Assembly: GCF_001641635.1 (NCBI RefSeq)
Contig: NZ_LUUB01000114.1
Location: 32,064 to 96,063 of the forward strand
DNA length: 64,000 bases
Reading direction: 5' to 3'
DNA from: Bradyrhizobium centrolobii
GTDB taxonomy: Bacteria > Pseudomonadota > Alphaproteobacteria > Rhizobiales > Xanthobacteraceae
The stretch's first letter is position 1. Each line of letters begins with the position of its first letter. A program made the translations under genes and the position numbers. The notes beneath the pieces were generated by a model. The model was not told the DNA's origin. It worked only from the letters and a program-made list of their open reading frames with translations, and searched no databases. Shown piece by piece: positions 28,202 to 36,941 of the stretch.

Positions 28202-30154
28202 TCAGACCGATTTCGGTTCGACGAACATGCGACCCTTCATCTCCATGTGCATGGCGTGGCAGAACCAGGAGCAGTAGTACCAATAGACTCCCGGTTTATC
28301 GGCCATGAAGGTCACCGACGCCGTCGCCATCGGCGCGATCTCCATCTGGATGCCGTAGTTGACGATGCAGAAGCCATGCGTCAGGTCTTCGACCGCGTCG
28401 ATATTGGTGATGAACACGGTGACCTCGTCGCCTTGCTTGACCTGGAATTGCTCCAGGCCATAGGCGGGCGCGGTCGCCGTCATATAGACACGCACCTTGT
28501 TACCATCCCGAATGAGCTTGGAATCGGCCTCGAGGTTGATGCCGTCGGCCTTGGCCTGCTTGACGGCATCCGCAAACATCGGATCCGCCCGGTCAAAGAT
28601 CGAGATCGGGTTGATCTTGGAACGGTGGACGATCGTGGCGTCATGCGGCTCAGCGAAGCTCGGGCCGTCGTGGACCAGGACCATCTTATCGCCGGAGATG
28701 TCGATGAGCTGGTCGTTCTCCGGCTTCAGCGGGCCGACGTTGAGGAAACGATCCTTTGAGAACTTATTCAGCGAGATCAGCCACTTCCCGTCGGCCTCCT
28801 TGGTCTGCCCCATCGAGGAATGGTTGTGGCCGGGCTGATAGTGCACATCGATCTTCTGAATGATGGGATCGACCTTCTCGCCCTTGAAGGCGCGTTTGGC
28901 GAGCTCGATGTTCCATTTGCAGACCTGGCTGTCCAGGAACAGCGTCGTGTAGGCGTTGCCCTTGCCGTCGTAGGCGGTATGCAGCGGGCCGAGGCCGAGC
29001 TCCGGTTCCGCGACGACGACGTCGCGCGGCTTGATCTTGTCGTCGAACAGATCGTCGAACTTGCGGACGTCCATCACCGTCACCGTGGGCGCGAGCTTTC
29101 CGGCCGCGACGATATGGATGCCGTCGGGCGCGGTGTTCATGCCGTGCGGATTGTTCGAGACCGGAACGTAGCGCGTGTAGGCCGAACCCTTCCGGCCGTC
29201 GATCACGGGCACGCCGCTCATTTCCTTATAGTCGCCCTTCTTGACCGCTTCCTCGATCCGCTTGAGGTTGAAGATGACGACCCAATCCTGCTCGCTGGCC
29301 GTCATCTCGGCCAGGGTGACGCCTTCTTCACTGTTGTAGCAGGTCGAGAAGCAGTACTTGCCTTGATAGTCGGAATCGACGTTGTCGAGATTGCCGCTCA
29401 CCATCACCTGCCAAGCCACCTTCATCGTGTCGCCGTCGAGCGCCGTGAAGATGGAGTGGTACTCTTTCGGGTTGTCGAGAACCTTGCCGTCGTTCGGCAG
29501 CGGCACGCCGTCTTCTCCGTTGCAGAACACGTATCCGGTGCGCGGATATTTTTGCAGTCGCAGGCCATGAACCGTGTGCTGGTTCGGCAGTTCGATGATC
29601 TTGTCGCACTTCATGATGTCGAGCCGCACCCGCGCCACACGGCTGTTGGCCTTGTCGTTCATGAAGGCGTAGCGGCCGTCGTAGGTGCCGTCCGTGAACG
29701 AAATGTGCGGGTGGTGCAGGTCGCCGTTCATGAAAGTGCCGCCGCGGCTCTTGAGGAATTCGCGGGTTGCCGGCTGCATCCCTTCGGTCAGAATCTTCAG
29801 ACTTTCGTTGGTCTGGCCCCAGCCGGTCGCGCTGCAGCGGTTGAAGACGGGGACACGCATCAGTTCGCGCATCGACGGGAGCCCGATGATCCGCATTTCG
29901 CCGGACTGGCCGCTCGAGAAGAACACGTAGTATTCATCGAGTTCGCCAGGCGCCACCTCGGTCTTCTGCACTGCTGGCCGCGCCGCCGGCGCCTTCGGAG
30001 CGGCCGTCTTGGTCTGCGCGTCTGCGGTCGAGACGAAGCCACTGCCGTCCTTCGTCACCACCGCTCCACCGGCCAGGCCAACGCCCGCCGCGGCGGCCGT
30101 GGTCCCCAGCAGCGTTCGGCGGCTGACACCCTTTCCGTTCTCGTTGTCACTCAT
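28202..30154 (-). CDS. nosZ: NosZ, nitrous-oxide reductase (clade I, Tat-exported)
   Basis: A 650-residue enzyme that reduces N2O to N2 in the periplasm. The twin-arginine signal VSRRTLLGTTAAAAGVGLAG marks clade I. The N-terminal seven-bladed propeller carries the CuZ His ligands (for example DLHHPHISFTDG, HGMNTAPDGIH, GHNHSSMGQT). The C-terminal cupredoxin domain has the CuA motif CSWFCHAMHMEM with C628, C632, H636 and M639. All expected ligands that I can place are present. It lies 23 nt downstream of nosR in a complete nosRZDFYLX operon, and the FixK/FNR box upstream of nosR would control it. Confidence 0.97.
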   Translation of the reverse strand: MSDNENGKGVSRRTLLGTTAAAAGVGLAGGAVVTKDGSGFVSTADAQTKTAAPKAPAARPAVQKTEVAPGELDEYYVFFSSGQSGEMRIIGLPSMRELMRVPVFNRCSATGWGQTNESLKILTEGMQPATREFLKSRGGTFMNGDLHHPHISFTDGTYDGRYAFMNDKANSRVARVRLDIMKCDKIIELPNQHTVHGLRLQKYPRTGYVFCNGEDGVPLPNDGKVLDNPKEYHSIFTALDGDTMKVAWQVMVSGNLDNVDSDYQGKYCFSTCYNSEEGVTLAEMTASEQDWVVIFNLKRIEEAVKKGDYKEMSGVPVIDGRKGSAYTRYVPVSNNPHGMNTAPDGIHIVAAGKLAPTVTVMDVRKFDDLFDDKIKPRDVVVAEPELGLGPLHTAYDGKGNAYTTLFLDSQVCKWNIELAKRAFKGEKVDPIIQKIDVHYQPGHNHSSMGQTKEADGKWLISLNKFSKDRFLNVGPLKPENDQLIDISGDKMVLVHDGPSFAEPHDATIVHRSKINPISIFDRADPMFADAVKQAKADGINLEADSKLIRDGNKVRVYMTATAPAYGLEQFQVKQGDEVTVFITNIDAVEDLTHGFCIVNYGIQMEIAPMATASVTFMADKPGVYWYYCSWFCHAMHMEMKGRMFVEPKSV

Positions 30155-30177
30155 GATTATCTCCTCGACTTTCGGTT

Positions 30178-32484
30178 TCAGGTTGCTGGTGGAGTGATGG
30201 CATCGACAGGTGGCGCGCCGACCGGCTTGCCCGCGGCGGTGATGACGGTGGCAGGACCCTTGCCGCCTGTGCGCATTGAAGGTGACGACAGCGCCTGGCG
30301 CTTCTCCCGCTTCAGCCGCAACTGGATCATGTGCGGGCAGCGGTGGTCATCGAAATAGAGTTCCTGACAGTGCATGCAGTAGATGCACTCGTTGACGTTG
30401 ATATGCCCTTCCGGATGGATTGCCTGGACCGGACACTCGTTGGCACAGCGCTGACAGGGCGAGCCGCATTCGGGCCAGCGCCGCAACCACTCGAACATGC
30501 GGATGCGGCCGGGGATCGCCAACGCCGCGCCGAGCGGACACATGTAGCGGCAGAAGAACCGCTCGACGAAGAGTCCCACTGCAAGCAGGGCCAAGGCGTA
30601 GACGACGAACGGCCACTCGCGCGCGAATTTCAGGATGATCGAGGTCTTGAACGGTTCGACTTCGGCGAGTTGCTCCGCGAACGCGGTAGAGTAGAGCGAC
30701 ATGCCGAACAGGCCGAGGAAGATGATGTACTTGATCGGCCAAAGCCGTTCGTGAAGCGCCCAGGGAACGCGGTACTGCGGGACCTTCAAAGCCTGCGCGA
30801 CGTTGTTGAGAAGTTCCTGCAGTGCGCCGAACGGGCAGAGCCAGCCGCAGAACGGTCCGCGCCCCCAGAACAACAGCCCCGCCGCGATCGAGGCCCAGAG
30901 GACGAAGATCAGCGGCGCCGAGAGGAAATACTCCCAACTGAACCCGGTCAGCAGCGAGTTCGTAAAGGTCAGGACGTTGACGACCGAAAGCTGCGCGTTC
31001 GCGTACCAGCCAAGCCAGACCAGAATGAAAAGCAGATAGCCCCGGCGAACCCAAACGTACACGGCGGGACGGCGGACCAGGATGTTCTGAAAAAAGAAGA
31101 TCAGGGTGAGCGCACCCAGCGCCGCCACGGTGAAGCCGATCTTGACGGTATTGCCGCGCCAAATCCGCGTCCACAGCGGCTCCTCGTCAGACGCGGCAGG
31201 CGGCGTACCGACTTCGCGCGTCTCGGCAGCCGCGGGTGCAGACGCGGGCGCCGCCTGTGCAGGCTGCGTCGGCGGCGCCTGGAACTTCAGATAGGTGTCG
31301 GGAAGCGTATAGCCGACATCGAAGGTAACCAGCGCCTTGTCCCGGGCGCCAACCACGCGCTGTACCAGGAGCTGCAGTACCCATGGTTCGGTCGGATCGA
31401 GCGCGAGCTCGGGCGGCACCGTGAACAGCGCGATTTCCGGGAAGTCGGGTGTGCCCTCGGCCGCAAGGCTGCCAAGCCGGGTGTGATCGCGGTCCCTGAA
31501 GCGGACGCTGTTGGTCTCCTGGATCAGTTCTATGCGGTCGAAGATCCCCCCGCGGACGTAGGCGGCGCCCTTGAACGAGTAGCGCCCGGATCCGGCGACG
31601 ACCAGCGCCTGTTGACCCGGTTTCAGCCGTCCTGCGAGCCGATTGAAGCCTTCGTCCCCGAGCAGACTGCGACCGATCGTGGGGACGGCGACGTCGGCCA
31701 CATACAGTTCGATGAACGTGTCGTCCGGATCGCCTTCCTCCGGATGCGCAACTGCGGCGGCGTTGCCTGTGTTTTCGAATGCCTTGTTGATGTCCGCAAC
31801 CGAGAGGAATAGCCGCCGGACCGAACCGTCACCGACGAGACTTTGCCAGTCGCGAACCTCGTTTTTTCCGGGATCGATAGCTTTCGACGCTTGCGGCGTC
31901 GCGCTAGTGGCTGCATTGCCTTGGCCGCCGAGGCGACCGCTCTTGATCAGCTTCGCCGCGGAACGGACGATGCTGTCGCCGATCACCAGAACGGTTACCG
32001 TAGCGCCGCTGACGATATCGACCTGGGGTGCCGGCGCGGCGCCGCGCGTCACGCTTCCCATATCGACCCCGATCAACTTGTTGACGGCCTCGAGAATGCG
32101 CTTCTCCGGAATGCCGACGAGCACGATCGGTTCCTTGTGCTCGACGAGTTTGAGACCGGTGAGGACTCCCTTCGGATCGATTCCGACCAGAAGCCGGATC
32201 GGCTTCCCTGAATAGCCGATCGCATTGGCGAAGTCGGAATTGAGGTAGACAAATCCTTGCAACTGGTCGCCGCGGTAGACGGGAACGATCGGCGGGTCCC
32301 CCTGCGGCGGCCCGAAACGGTCCGCCCCCGAAAAGAAGTCGCCCGGCGCGACTTTCGGCAGGTAACTGGCGAGATCACCGGCCGCATGCGCCGCATGTGC
32401 CCACAACGTCGCGCAAATCGCGAGAATGGCGACGAAGGCCAATGCGGGCGCAGGTTTGGAGGCGGCGAAAAGACGGCCGACCAT
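30178..32484 (-). CDS. nosR: NosR, membrane flavo-iron-sulfur protein
   Basis: A 768-residue membrane protein required for nosZ expression and electron flow to NosZ. It has a signal/anchor and a periplasmic FMN-binding domain (SGATVT motif, flavinylated by NosX). Several helices (about 450-690) carry the two C-x3-C-P motifs GWLCPFGALQ and RYMCPLGAAL. A C-terminal pair of 4Fe-4S clusters (CQRCANECPVQAI, CIYCMHCQELY) completes it. I chose ATG 32484, since TTGAGG lies 7 nt upstream; the ORF extends to 32523. The FixK/FNR box is 111 nt upstream. It is the first gene of the operon. Confidence 0.95.
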   Translation of the reverse strand: MVGRLFAASKPAPALAFVAILAICATLWAHAAHAAGDLASYLPKVAPGDFFSGADRFGPPQGDPPIVPVYRGDQLQGFVYLNSDFANAIGYSGKPIRLLVGIDPKGVLTGLKLVEHKEPIVLVGIPEKRILEAVNKLIGVDMGSVTRGAAPAPQVDIVSGATVTVLVIGDSIVRSAAKLIKSGRLGGQGNAATSATPQASKAIDPGKNEVRDWQSLVGDGSVRRLFLSVADINKAFENTGNAAAVAHPEEGDPDDTFIELYVADVAVPTIGRSLLGDEGFNRLAGRLKPGQQALVVAGSGRYSFKGAAYVRGGIFDRIELIQETNSVRFRDRDHTRLGSLAAEGTPDFPEIALFTVPPELALDPTEPWVLQLLVQRVVGARDKALVTFDVGYTLPDTYLKFQAPPTQPAQAAPASAPAAAETREVGTPPAASDEEPLWTRIWRGNTVKIGFTVAALGALTLIFFFQNILVRRPAVYVWVRRGYLLFILVWLGWYANAQLSVVNVLTFTNSLLTGFSWEYFLSAPLIFVLWASIAAGLLFWGRGPFCGWLCPFGALQELLNNVAQALKVPQYRVPWALHERLWPIKYIIFLGLFGMSLYSTAFAEQLAEVEPFKTSIILKFAREWPFVVYALALLAVGLFVERFFCRYMCPLGAALAIPGRIRMFEWLRRWPECGSPCQRCANECPVQAIHPEGHINVNECIYCMHCQELYFDDHRCPHMIQLRLKREKRQALSSPSMRTGGKGPATVITAAGKPVGAPPVDAITPPAT

Positions 32485-32594
32485 GGCGTACCTCAAAGCG
32501 GAACAGCCTGCCGCATATTCCATCGGATATTGAGTGTTGACGTCCCGGGATCACCATTGACGGCGGATAGGACGACGGGTTGAGCCAAGACAAC

Positions 32595-32608
32595 TTGATC
32601 TGGGTCAA
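32595..32608. promoter_or_regulatory. FixK/FNR (or NnrR) box upstream of nosR
   Basis: TTGATCTGGGTCAA is an exact TTGA-N6-TCAA palindrome in the divergent gap. It lies 111 nt from nosR and 69 nt from the ferritin-like gene, so it may serve both. Confidence 0.78.
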
Positions 32609-32676
32609 GAGGGCCTATGTAGTGATATGAAGGAATGTGAACTTTGCGCTGCAGCAAACAGCGAAGGAAATCGATC

Positions 32677-33555
32677 ATGCCGTTGTTGCGAACGACGCTC
32701 CTGCGGGCCGAACCCGCAGGTACCCTGCATTCGCTCGACGAACTGTTTGCGCTTGCAAATGCGATGGAACATGAGGCCGCGACCAAATACGCCGAGCTCG
32801 CCGAAGAGATGCAACGGCAGGGCCGTCCTGATCTGGTCGCGGTTTTCGCCGAACTCGCCGCCGCCGAGCGCGAACACGTCGACAGCGTGCAGCGCTGGTC
32901 GCAGTCGCGGCGCGGGAAGCCGCCGGATCCTGCCCTGGTCCGCTGGGAAGCGCCGGAGACGTTCGACCCGGAGACGTCCGCGGAAATCAAAGCATCGCGC
33001 CTGATGACGCCCTACCGGGCGCTCGCCATGGCCGTGCAGAATGAGGAGCGGGCCTTCGCATTCTGGTCGTATCTCGCCGCATCTGCGCAAGACGCAGAAA
33101 TCAAGAGGGCGGCCGAAGCAATGGCGCGCGAAGAGCTCGGACATGTTTCGACGCTCAAGAAGGAGCGGCGCCGCGCCTACCACCGCGAGCACGGCCGGAA
33201 AGACGCTGACGGATTGGCGAGGGTGGCGCCCTCGCAGGTCGATGCGCGAAGGCTCGAGCTTCGGCTCGCTGCGCACCTTGCGGATGCCGAGCGCTGCCTG
33301 CAGGGGGCGGCGGCGGCGCGTGCGCGCGAGCTTCTCGACGAGACGATGGAGATGGCCGATCGAGCCGGCAGTTTCGGCAGCTTCTCCGGCGCCCTTGAAC
33401 TGCGGGACGCTGAAGTCATCGCCGAGGCCTTGGCCGACGCTTACCTCGAAGGAGCTGAGCGCTCGGACGATGCCGAGCGCGTCCAAATCCTGCAGCGACT
33501 CGCGGAGAGAGCGATCTTGAGACTGGCCTGGCTGCGCTCGCTTTCGGCGACCTGA
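32677..33555 (+). CDS. Ferritin-like/rubrerythrin-domain protein
   Basis: A 292-residue protein with a four-helix diiron ferritin-like domain in the first 170 residues. Likely metal ligands are AMEHEAATKYAELAEEM, AAAEREHVDSV, NEERAFAFW and REELGHVSTL (the E-x-x-H and E-x-x-x-H pairs of rubrerythrins). A second helical domain (about 190-292), rich in Ala, Arg and Glu, is of unknown type. The ATG at 32677 follows AAGGA. The rubredoxin domain of classical rubrerythrin is absent. Peroxide reduction or iron handling under low oxygen is inferred. It diverges from nosR across a FixK/FNR box. Confidence 0.72.
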   Translation: MPLLRTTLLRAEPAGTLHSLDELFALANAMEHEAATKYAELAEEMQRQGRPDLVAVFAELAAAEREHVDSVQRWSQSRRGKPPDPALVRWEAPETFDPETSAEIKASRLMTPYRALAMAVQNEERAFAFWSYLAASAQDAEIKRAAEAMAREELGHVSTLKKERRRAYHREHGRKDADGLARVAPSQVDARRLELRLAAHLADAERCLQGAAAARARELLDETMEMADRAGSFGSFSGALELRDAEVIAEALADAYLEGAERSDDAERVQILQRLAERAILRLAWLRSLSAT

Positions 33556-33595
33556 ACGAGCGGTGGCTTCGCAGCAGCGCCTGCGCTGCATGCAG

Positions 33596-33874
33596 CTAGT
33601 CGTGCGGATCGTGCCGATCGCACTCCGGGCATCGACCGTCCTCGGCGGCGCCGAGTTGACGGCCGAACTCTTCCCTGAGAGCGTCCGATGGCCAGGCCTC
33701 GCCATCGCTCCTAACGATTCGTTTGGCGCGTTCGAAGGCATGGCTCTCGGCGGCATCGTCACCCACGCGGATGACCACCTCCTCATGGAAAGGGCAGACC
33801 ATCGTGGCGCGGGTGGTCTCGAGTGCATAGCGCACGACTGCAGCTAGGTCGTCTGTGTGAAGATTGGCGGACAT
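33596..33874 (-). CDS. Hypothetical protein with two Cys motifs, 92 aa
   Basis: An acidic soluble protein starting MSANLHTDDLAAVVRYALET. It contains MVCPFHEEVVIRVGDD in the middle and ends DGRCPECDRHDPHD, a CPxC pair near the C-terminus that may bind zinc. AGGAG lies 7 nt before the ATG at 33874. The family is not recognised. It is convergent with the ferritin-like gene. Confidence 0.6.
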   Translation of the reverse strand: MSANLHTDDLAAVVRYALETTRATMVCPFHEEVVIRVGDDAAESHAFERAKRIVRSDGEAWPSDALREEFGRQLGAAEDGRCPECDRHDPHD

Positions 33875-34035
33875 CACGGCTCTCCTGCTCGAGTGCCCCC
33901 GCGAAAGCGCGTTTGTCGGTCGGCAGACAGGCCTCGCCTGCGACAGCCCTTTGCCGCCGGTTTGAACGAGCCGGACGCAAATCAGCCCCGGCTTCCAGAA
34001 GGAGCGCCGAGGCCGATTTCCACTTTCCGTTCAGT

Positions 34036-34131
34036 TCAGGCTTCGGCGGTCCAACCCGCAATGCCGACTGTAGTTCCACCGAACTGTGCCCAGGCCGGGG
34101 CTCCGCAACAGTAACGGCGGCGCGCGCTCAT
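34036..34131 (-). CDS. Possible small Cys-containing ORF or gene fragment, 31 aa
   Basis: The ORF reads MSARRRYCCGAPAWAQFGGT and ends VGIAGWTAEA. The CCGAPAWAQFGG block looks like conserved protein sequence, and an exact FixK/FNR box lies 34 nt upstream. There is no Shine-Dalgarno element and the frame stops early. It is most likely the start of a truncated gene. I cannot name the family. Confidence 0.3.
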   Translation of the reverse strand: MSARRRYCCGAPAWAQFGGTTVGIAGWTAEA

Positions 34132-34164
34132 ACTTTAAGTGTAGGCTCGAGCCGGCGGCTCGCC

Positions 34165-34178
34165 TTGACCTGCCTCAA
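34165..34178. promoter_or_regulatory. FixK/FNR box
   Basis: TTGACCTGCCTCAA is an exact TTGA-N6-TCAA site, identical in all 14 bases to the box at 36878-36891. It has no intact gene close downstream; the nearest minus-strand ORF is the 31-codon one at 34131. Confidence 0.55.
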
Positions 34179-34549
34179 CCAGAATGAGGACGGCAGGGCC
34201 GCTCCCTGAAGCGGGAAAAGTTTGAGGCTGTCCTGCGTCGGCTCGTGAGTAGTCGGGAGGGGAGTGCCGTCGGCTGCCGCCTATCCTTGAAGCTGGAACG
34301 GGTCGAGTCCGGCCGCGTTGCCACGCGCAGGAGGATAGCTCGATGCCAAAGCGAAACGGACGAACCGCGGACGCAAACAGGATGGTCCTCCCGTAGCCGG
34401 CGGACAGAAACACGAATTGCACAACGAAGCCCGAAAGAGGGAACGCCTTGCAATTCTTGGGCTCGGTCGCGAGGTCCCCGATCATCTCGCATTCTGCGGT
34501 TTGAACGCGCAGATTCCTCCCTAGCGCGCCGATGCGGTCCGGCTTTTCT

Positions 34550-34861
34550 TCACTTGAGTGAGCGGATGTACTCGGCCAAATCCGAGATTTCCGACCGCTG
34601 GAGCGACAGGCTTGGCATATTGGGGTGAGGCCTGAGCAGCAGGAACGCGAGTTGCTTCTGATCGAACTCGGGCGTTCGCGCAATTTGGCTGAATGGCGGC
34701 GCATGGTCGATGGCATTCGTCTGGCCGGACTCGACGACATGGCAGCTTGAGCACCAGCGTTTTGCGATGTCCTTGCCGTGTTGGGGATCGGCCACGGCGG
34801 ATTGCGCCAGAATTGCGAACACGAGAAATGCGACGAAGGAGGATTTGAGTGCTTCGGACAT
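34550..34861 (-). CDS. Small periplasmic c-type cytochrome
   Basis: A 103-residue class I cytochrome c. The signal peptide (SSFVAFLVFAILAQSAVAD) is followed by the haem motif CSSCH and a C-terminal Met-ligand region (HPNMPSLSLQRSEISDLAEYI). It carries DHAPPFSQIA, a segment shared with the paralogue at 36207. It probably moves electrons in the periplasm, possibly to NosZ or an oxidase. The partner is not known. ATG 34861 is chosen over 34864 for better spacing to AAGG. Confidence 0.85.
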   Translation of the reverse strand: MSEALKSSFVAFLVFAILAQSAVADPQHGKDIAKRWCSSCHVVESGQTNAIDHAPPFSQIARTPEFDQKQLAFLLLRPHPNMPSLSLQRSEISDLAEYIRSLK

Positions 34862-34884
34862 CATGGGCCTTTTAACGTTTCAGC

Positions 34885-35088
34885 TCAAGGATAGTAGACG
34901 GTGCGACTACGTGGAGAGTCGGCCGGATCTACCTTCAGACGATCCGCATGCAGAGACCAGTCGTGGGTCCCGTGGATATTGCAGAATCTCGCCTTGGCCT
35001 TCCGCTCCGCCTCCCCGTCCCGAGCGTCGAGTTCGATGGTGGTCTGGTAGACCTCCGACATTTGGCCATTTTTTTTCGCCGAGGACAT
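34885..35088 (-). CDS. Small conserved protein with DWSLHADR motif, 67 aa
   Basis: A soluble protein with MSEVYQTTIELDARDGEAER, then KAKARFCNIHGTHDWSLHAD, then RLKVDPAD. The C-terminal half closely matches the tail now fused to the CBS-BON pseudogene at 54562 (KLKFCEGRTIRDWSLHADRI, then DVEPAD), so a small family exists in this window. The internal Met of MSEVYQ (35061) may be the true start. The function is unknown. It is on the same strand as, and about 20 nt upstream of, the cytochrome gene. Confidence 0.6.
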   Translation of the reverse strand: MSSAKKNGQMSEVYQTTIELDARDGEAERKAKARFCNIHGTHDWSLHADRLKVDPADSPRSRTVYYP

Positions 35089-35217
35089 CCTTGGCGAAGT
35101 GGAACGGACAAATCACTCTCGCGTGCGGCGACCTTCTTCGCCTGTCGCCAGTTCTGGATCATTCCTATGTATTCGGCCGGCGCGATGTACTCGCTATTGA
35201 ATAACCAGGAAACGCGG

Positions 35218-35781
35218 CTACTTTCGTTCGGCTTCAGCCTCTTGCTCCAGCCGCAGAATATGTGCGCGTAGCGCATCGAACCGCTCTTCGGCAACATCGC
35301 TGAACAGCGGATCCTTACGACCGGTTACCGCCGAGGCGATCTCGGTCCAATCCTGTGGCTTTAGTGCCTTAAGCGCAGCGGGAAAGAAATCGCGATCTTC
35401 CATCATCATATGACGGCGCTCCTGCTCGATGAAATCGCGAACGATCGTATCCACATTTTGGCGAAGAACCTCCCGATCCGCGAGCACGCTGTCAATCGCG
35501 TGAGCGACGCGGCGCAAGCGTTCGGCCCCTTTCTGGTGTTCGCGAGCTAGGTCGCCGACCTTCGCAGCCGCAGCCGGATCACGCGCTTTTAGCTTGGCAA
35601 AGACGCGGTCTTCCTGGGGATGGTGATACACTTCCGGGTAGACTTCGAAATAGCTGATCACCGCGCGAATGACCTCGTAGTCGGGACGGTCTCCGCGGTC
35701 GAACACCTCGAGTTCCCGCTCGAGGATGGCGAGCAGCGTCTCAATATTGCGATGCTCTTGGGATAGGCGCTCAATGATCAT
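35218..35781 (-). CDS. Hemerythrin-domain protein
   Basis: A 187-residue cytoplasmic protein starting MIIERLSQEHRNIETLLAIL. Hemerythrin HHE ligands are visible: SQEHRNIE, VYHHPQEDRVFAKL, REHQKGAERL and EQERRHMMMEDRDFF. Such proteins bind O2 or NO through a diiron site or regulate iron. The neighbours (cytochromes, PPOX protein) suggest an oxygen- or NO-related role. GGAG precedes the ATG. Downstream on the same strand is the DWSLHADR gene. Confidence 0.88.
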   Translation of the reverse strand: MIIERLSQEHRNIETLLAILERELEVFDRGDRPDYEVIRAVISYFEVYPEVYHHPQEDRVFAKLKARDPAAAAKVGDLAREHQKGAERLRRVAHAIDSVLADREVLRQNVDTIVRDFIEQERRHMMMEDRDFFPAALKALKPQDWTEIASAVTGRKDPLFSDVAEERFDALRAHILRLEQEAEAERK

Positions 35782-36206
35782 GGCAACACTCCACTGAGTG
35801 AACCACTTTAAAGAATGGTCCTCTGGCCAGTATCGGCTTTGCGACAGATCAAATCTGGTCAGATTCAGGATGCAGCCACATACGCTGAAATGAGTTCCGC
35901 CGGGGGAGGCTCACCGGCCAGCCGCGCGCCAGGGTGGGACCGCACACGAAGCCGAGATCGTGATTCCCAGGGCCTTGAGTCCGACAGTGACGTCGCGCCG
36001 AGCGCTCTCTATGCGGTTGCGATCGGGGGGCTCGAACGTGAAGCGTCGTGTCGTGATGAACCGGCCCGACGATCGCATTCGACGAGGTCGTCATGAAGCC
36101 GTAGACAAGATGCGGCCCGGGATCACCTTGGACTTGGTGCTGCGGTCGCCTTTGAATTCAGTCGAGATGCCGCGAGCGCCGTGAGTGGTGGATCGTAACT
36201 CAGAAC
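35782..36206. other. Intergenic stretch, no confident gene
   Basis: About 425 nt. Several minus-strand frames have partly protein-like composition (for example a stretch reading RFITTRRFTFEPPDRNRIES), but they are interrupted by stops and frame changes. This could be a decayed gene. I see no operator. Confidence 0.35.
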
Positions 36207-36557
36207 TCATCGCTGCGAAGATTGTTTCCGCTTGGGTGCTTCCTGAATCCACTTCATGTAGTTGAGGACCGCCTCCGCATCGTCCCTGTTGAAGCGGAAG
36301 GTCGGCATCGAGGGATGGATGCTGCTATAGCCGTCCTGCAGTCGTTGCAGGAAGTCGCCGTCGTAGAGTTTGGTTTCGCTAAAACTGCGGAAGGGCGGCG
36401 CATGCCTATCGGGGCTCGCGCCGGTCCTGCCAACCGAGTGACAGCGGGCGCACAAGCTTTGCAGCAACTCTTTGCCGTGTTGCTGCTCCTCATCGCGCGC
36501 GTTGACGCAGGTAGTCCACAACAGACTGACTATCGAAAGTATCAGCAAGGATCGCAT
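36207..36557 (-). CDS. Small periplasmic c-type cytochrome (paralogue)
   Basis: A 116-residue class I cytochrome c with a signal peptide (MRSLLILSIVSLLWTTCVNA), haem motif CARCH, and the Met-ligand region SIHPSMPTFRFNRDDAEAVL. It shares the HAPPF block and overall layout with the cytochrome at 34550. It is preceded, 24 nt upstream on the same strand, by a small membrane protein gene. A FixK/FNR box lies at 36878-36891, upstream of both. Periplasmic electron transfer under low oxygen is likely. Confidence 0.86.
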   Translation of the reverse strand: MRSLLILSIVSLLWTTCVNARDEEQQHGKELLQSLCARCHSVGRTGASPDRHAPPFRSFSETKLYDGDFLQRLQDGYSSIHPSMPTFRFNRDDAEAVLNYMKWIQEAPKRKQSSQR

Positions 36558-36581
36558 AATCGCAGTCTCTTCGCGGAATAG

Positions 36582-36743
36582 TTACCAACGCGAGGTCGCC
36601 TTGCCGTAGATATAGAGCGCAATCAATCCGAGGGTCACCATTGTCGAGAAGATCAAGGCATTTCGATCCCAATCAATCCGTTCCCTTTCGCTTCTCCTAA
36701 AAGCGAGCGCCGTGAATAAGGCTTTCATGGCAAATCGGCGCAT
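36582..36743 (-). CDS. Small single-pass membrane protein, 53 aa
   Basis: The protein starts MRRFAMKALFTALAFRRSER. A polar segment (ERIDWDRNALIF) precedes one membrane helix (about 30-47), and the C-terminus is YGKATSRW. GGAGGA lies 8 nt before the ATG at 36743. It is probably cotranscribed with the cytochrome gene and may anchor or assemble it. No family is recognised. Confidence 0.55.
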   Translation of the reverse strand: MRRFAMKALFTALAFRRSERERIDWDRNALIFSTMVTLGLIALYIYGKATSRW

Positions 36744-36877
36744 CGGAGGAGTCCTCCAGATTAAAAAAGCGATACCACGACCGTCGAGAGCCAGTTTGAT
36801 GCAGCTCAAAAGGTGAGTTCGGCTGGCGATGAGTGCCGCCCACGGTTAGGCCTGGCCGCCGGCTTCTTTGGTGAGAG

Positions 36878-36891
36878 TTGACCTGCCTCAA
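36878..36891. promoter_or_regulatory. FixK/FNR box
   Basis: TTGACCTGCCTCAA, an exact TTGA-N6-TCAA site. It lies 51 nt upstream of the PPOX-family gene (36942, plus) and 135 nt upstream of the small membrane gene (36743, minus). Confidence 0.7.
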
Positions 36892-36941
36892 GAAGCGCAC
36901 GCCAATTCGGAGTTAGACGTTATGTTAAACGGAGGCGACCA

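Larger units (their letters stand above)
33875..34549. other. Mostly non-coding stretch with a FixK/FNR box
   Basis: Nearly 700 nt without a confident full-length gene. It contains an exact FixK/FNR box (34165-34178) and a 31-codon ORF (34036-34131, listed separately). The remaining frames are shadow-like. A decayed gene between the box and 33.9 kb is possible. Confidence 0.4.
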
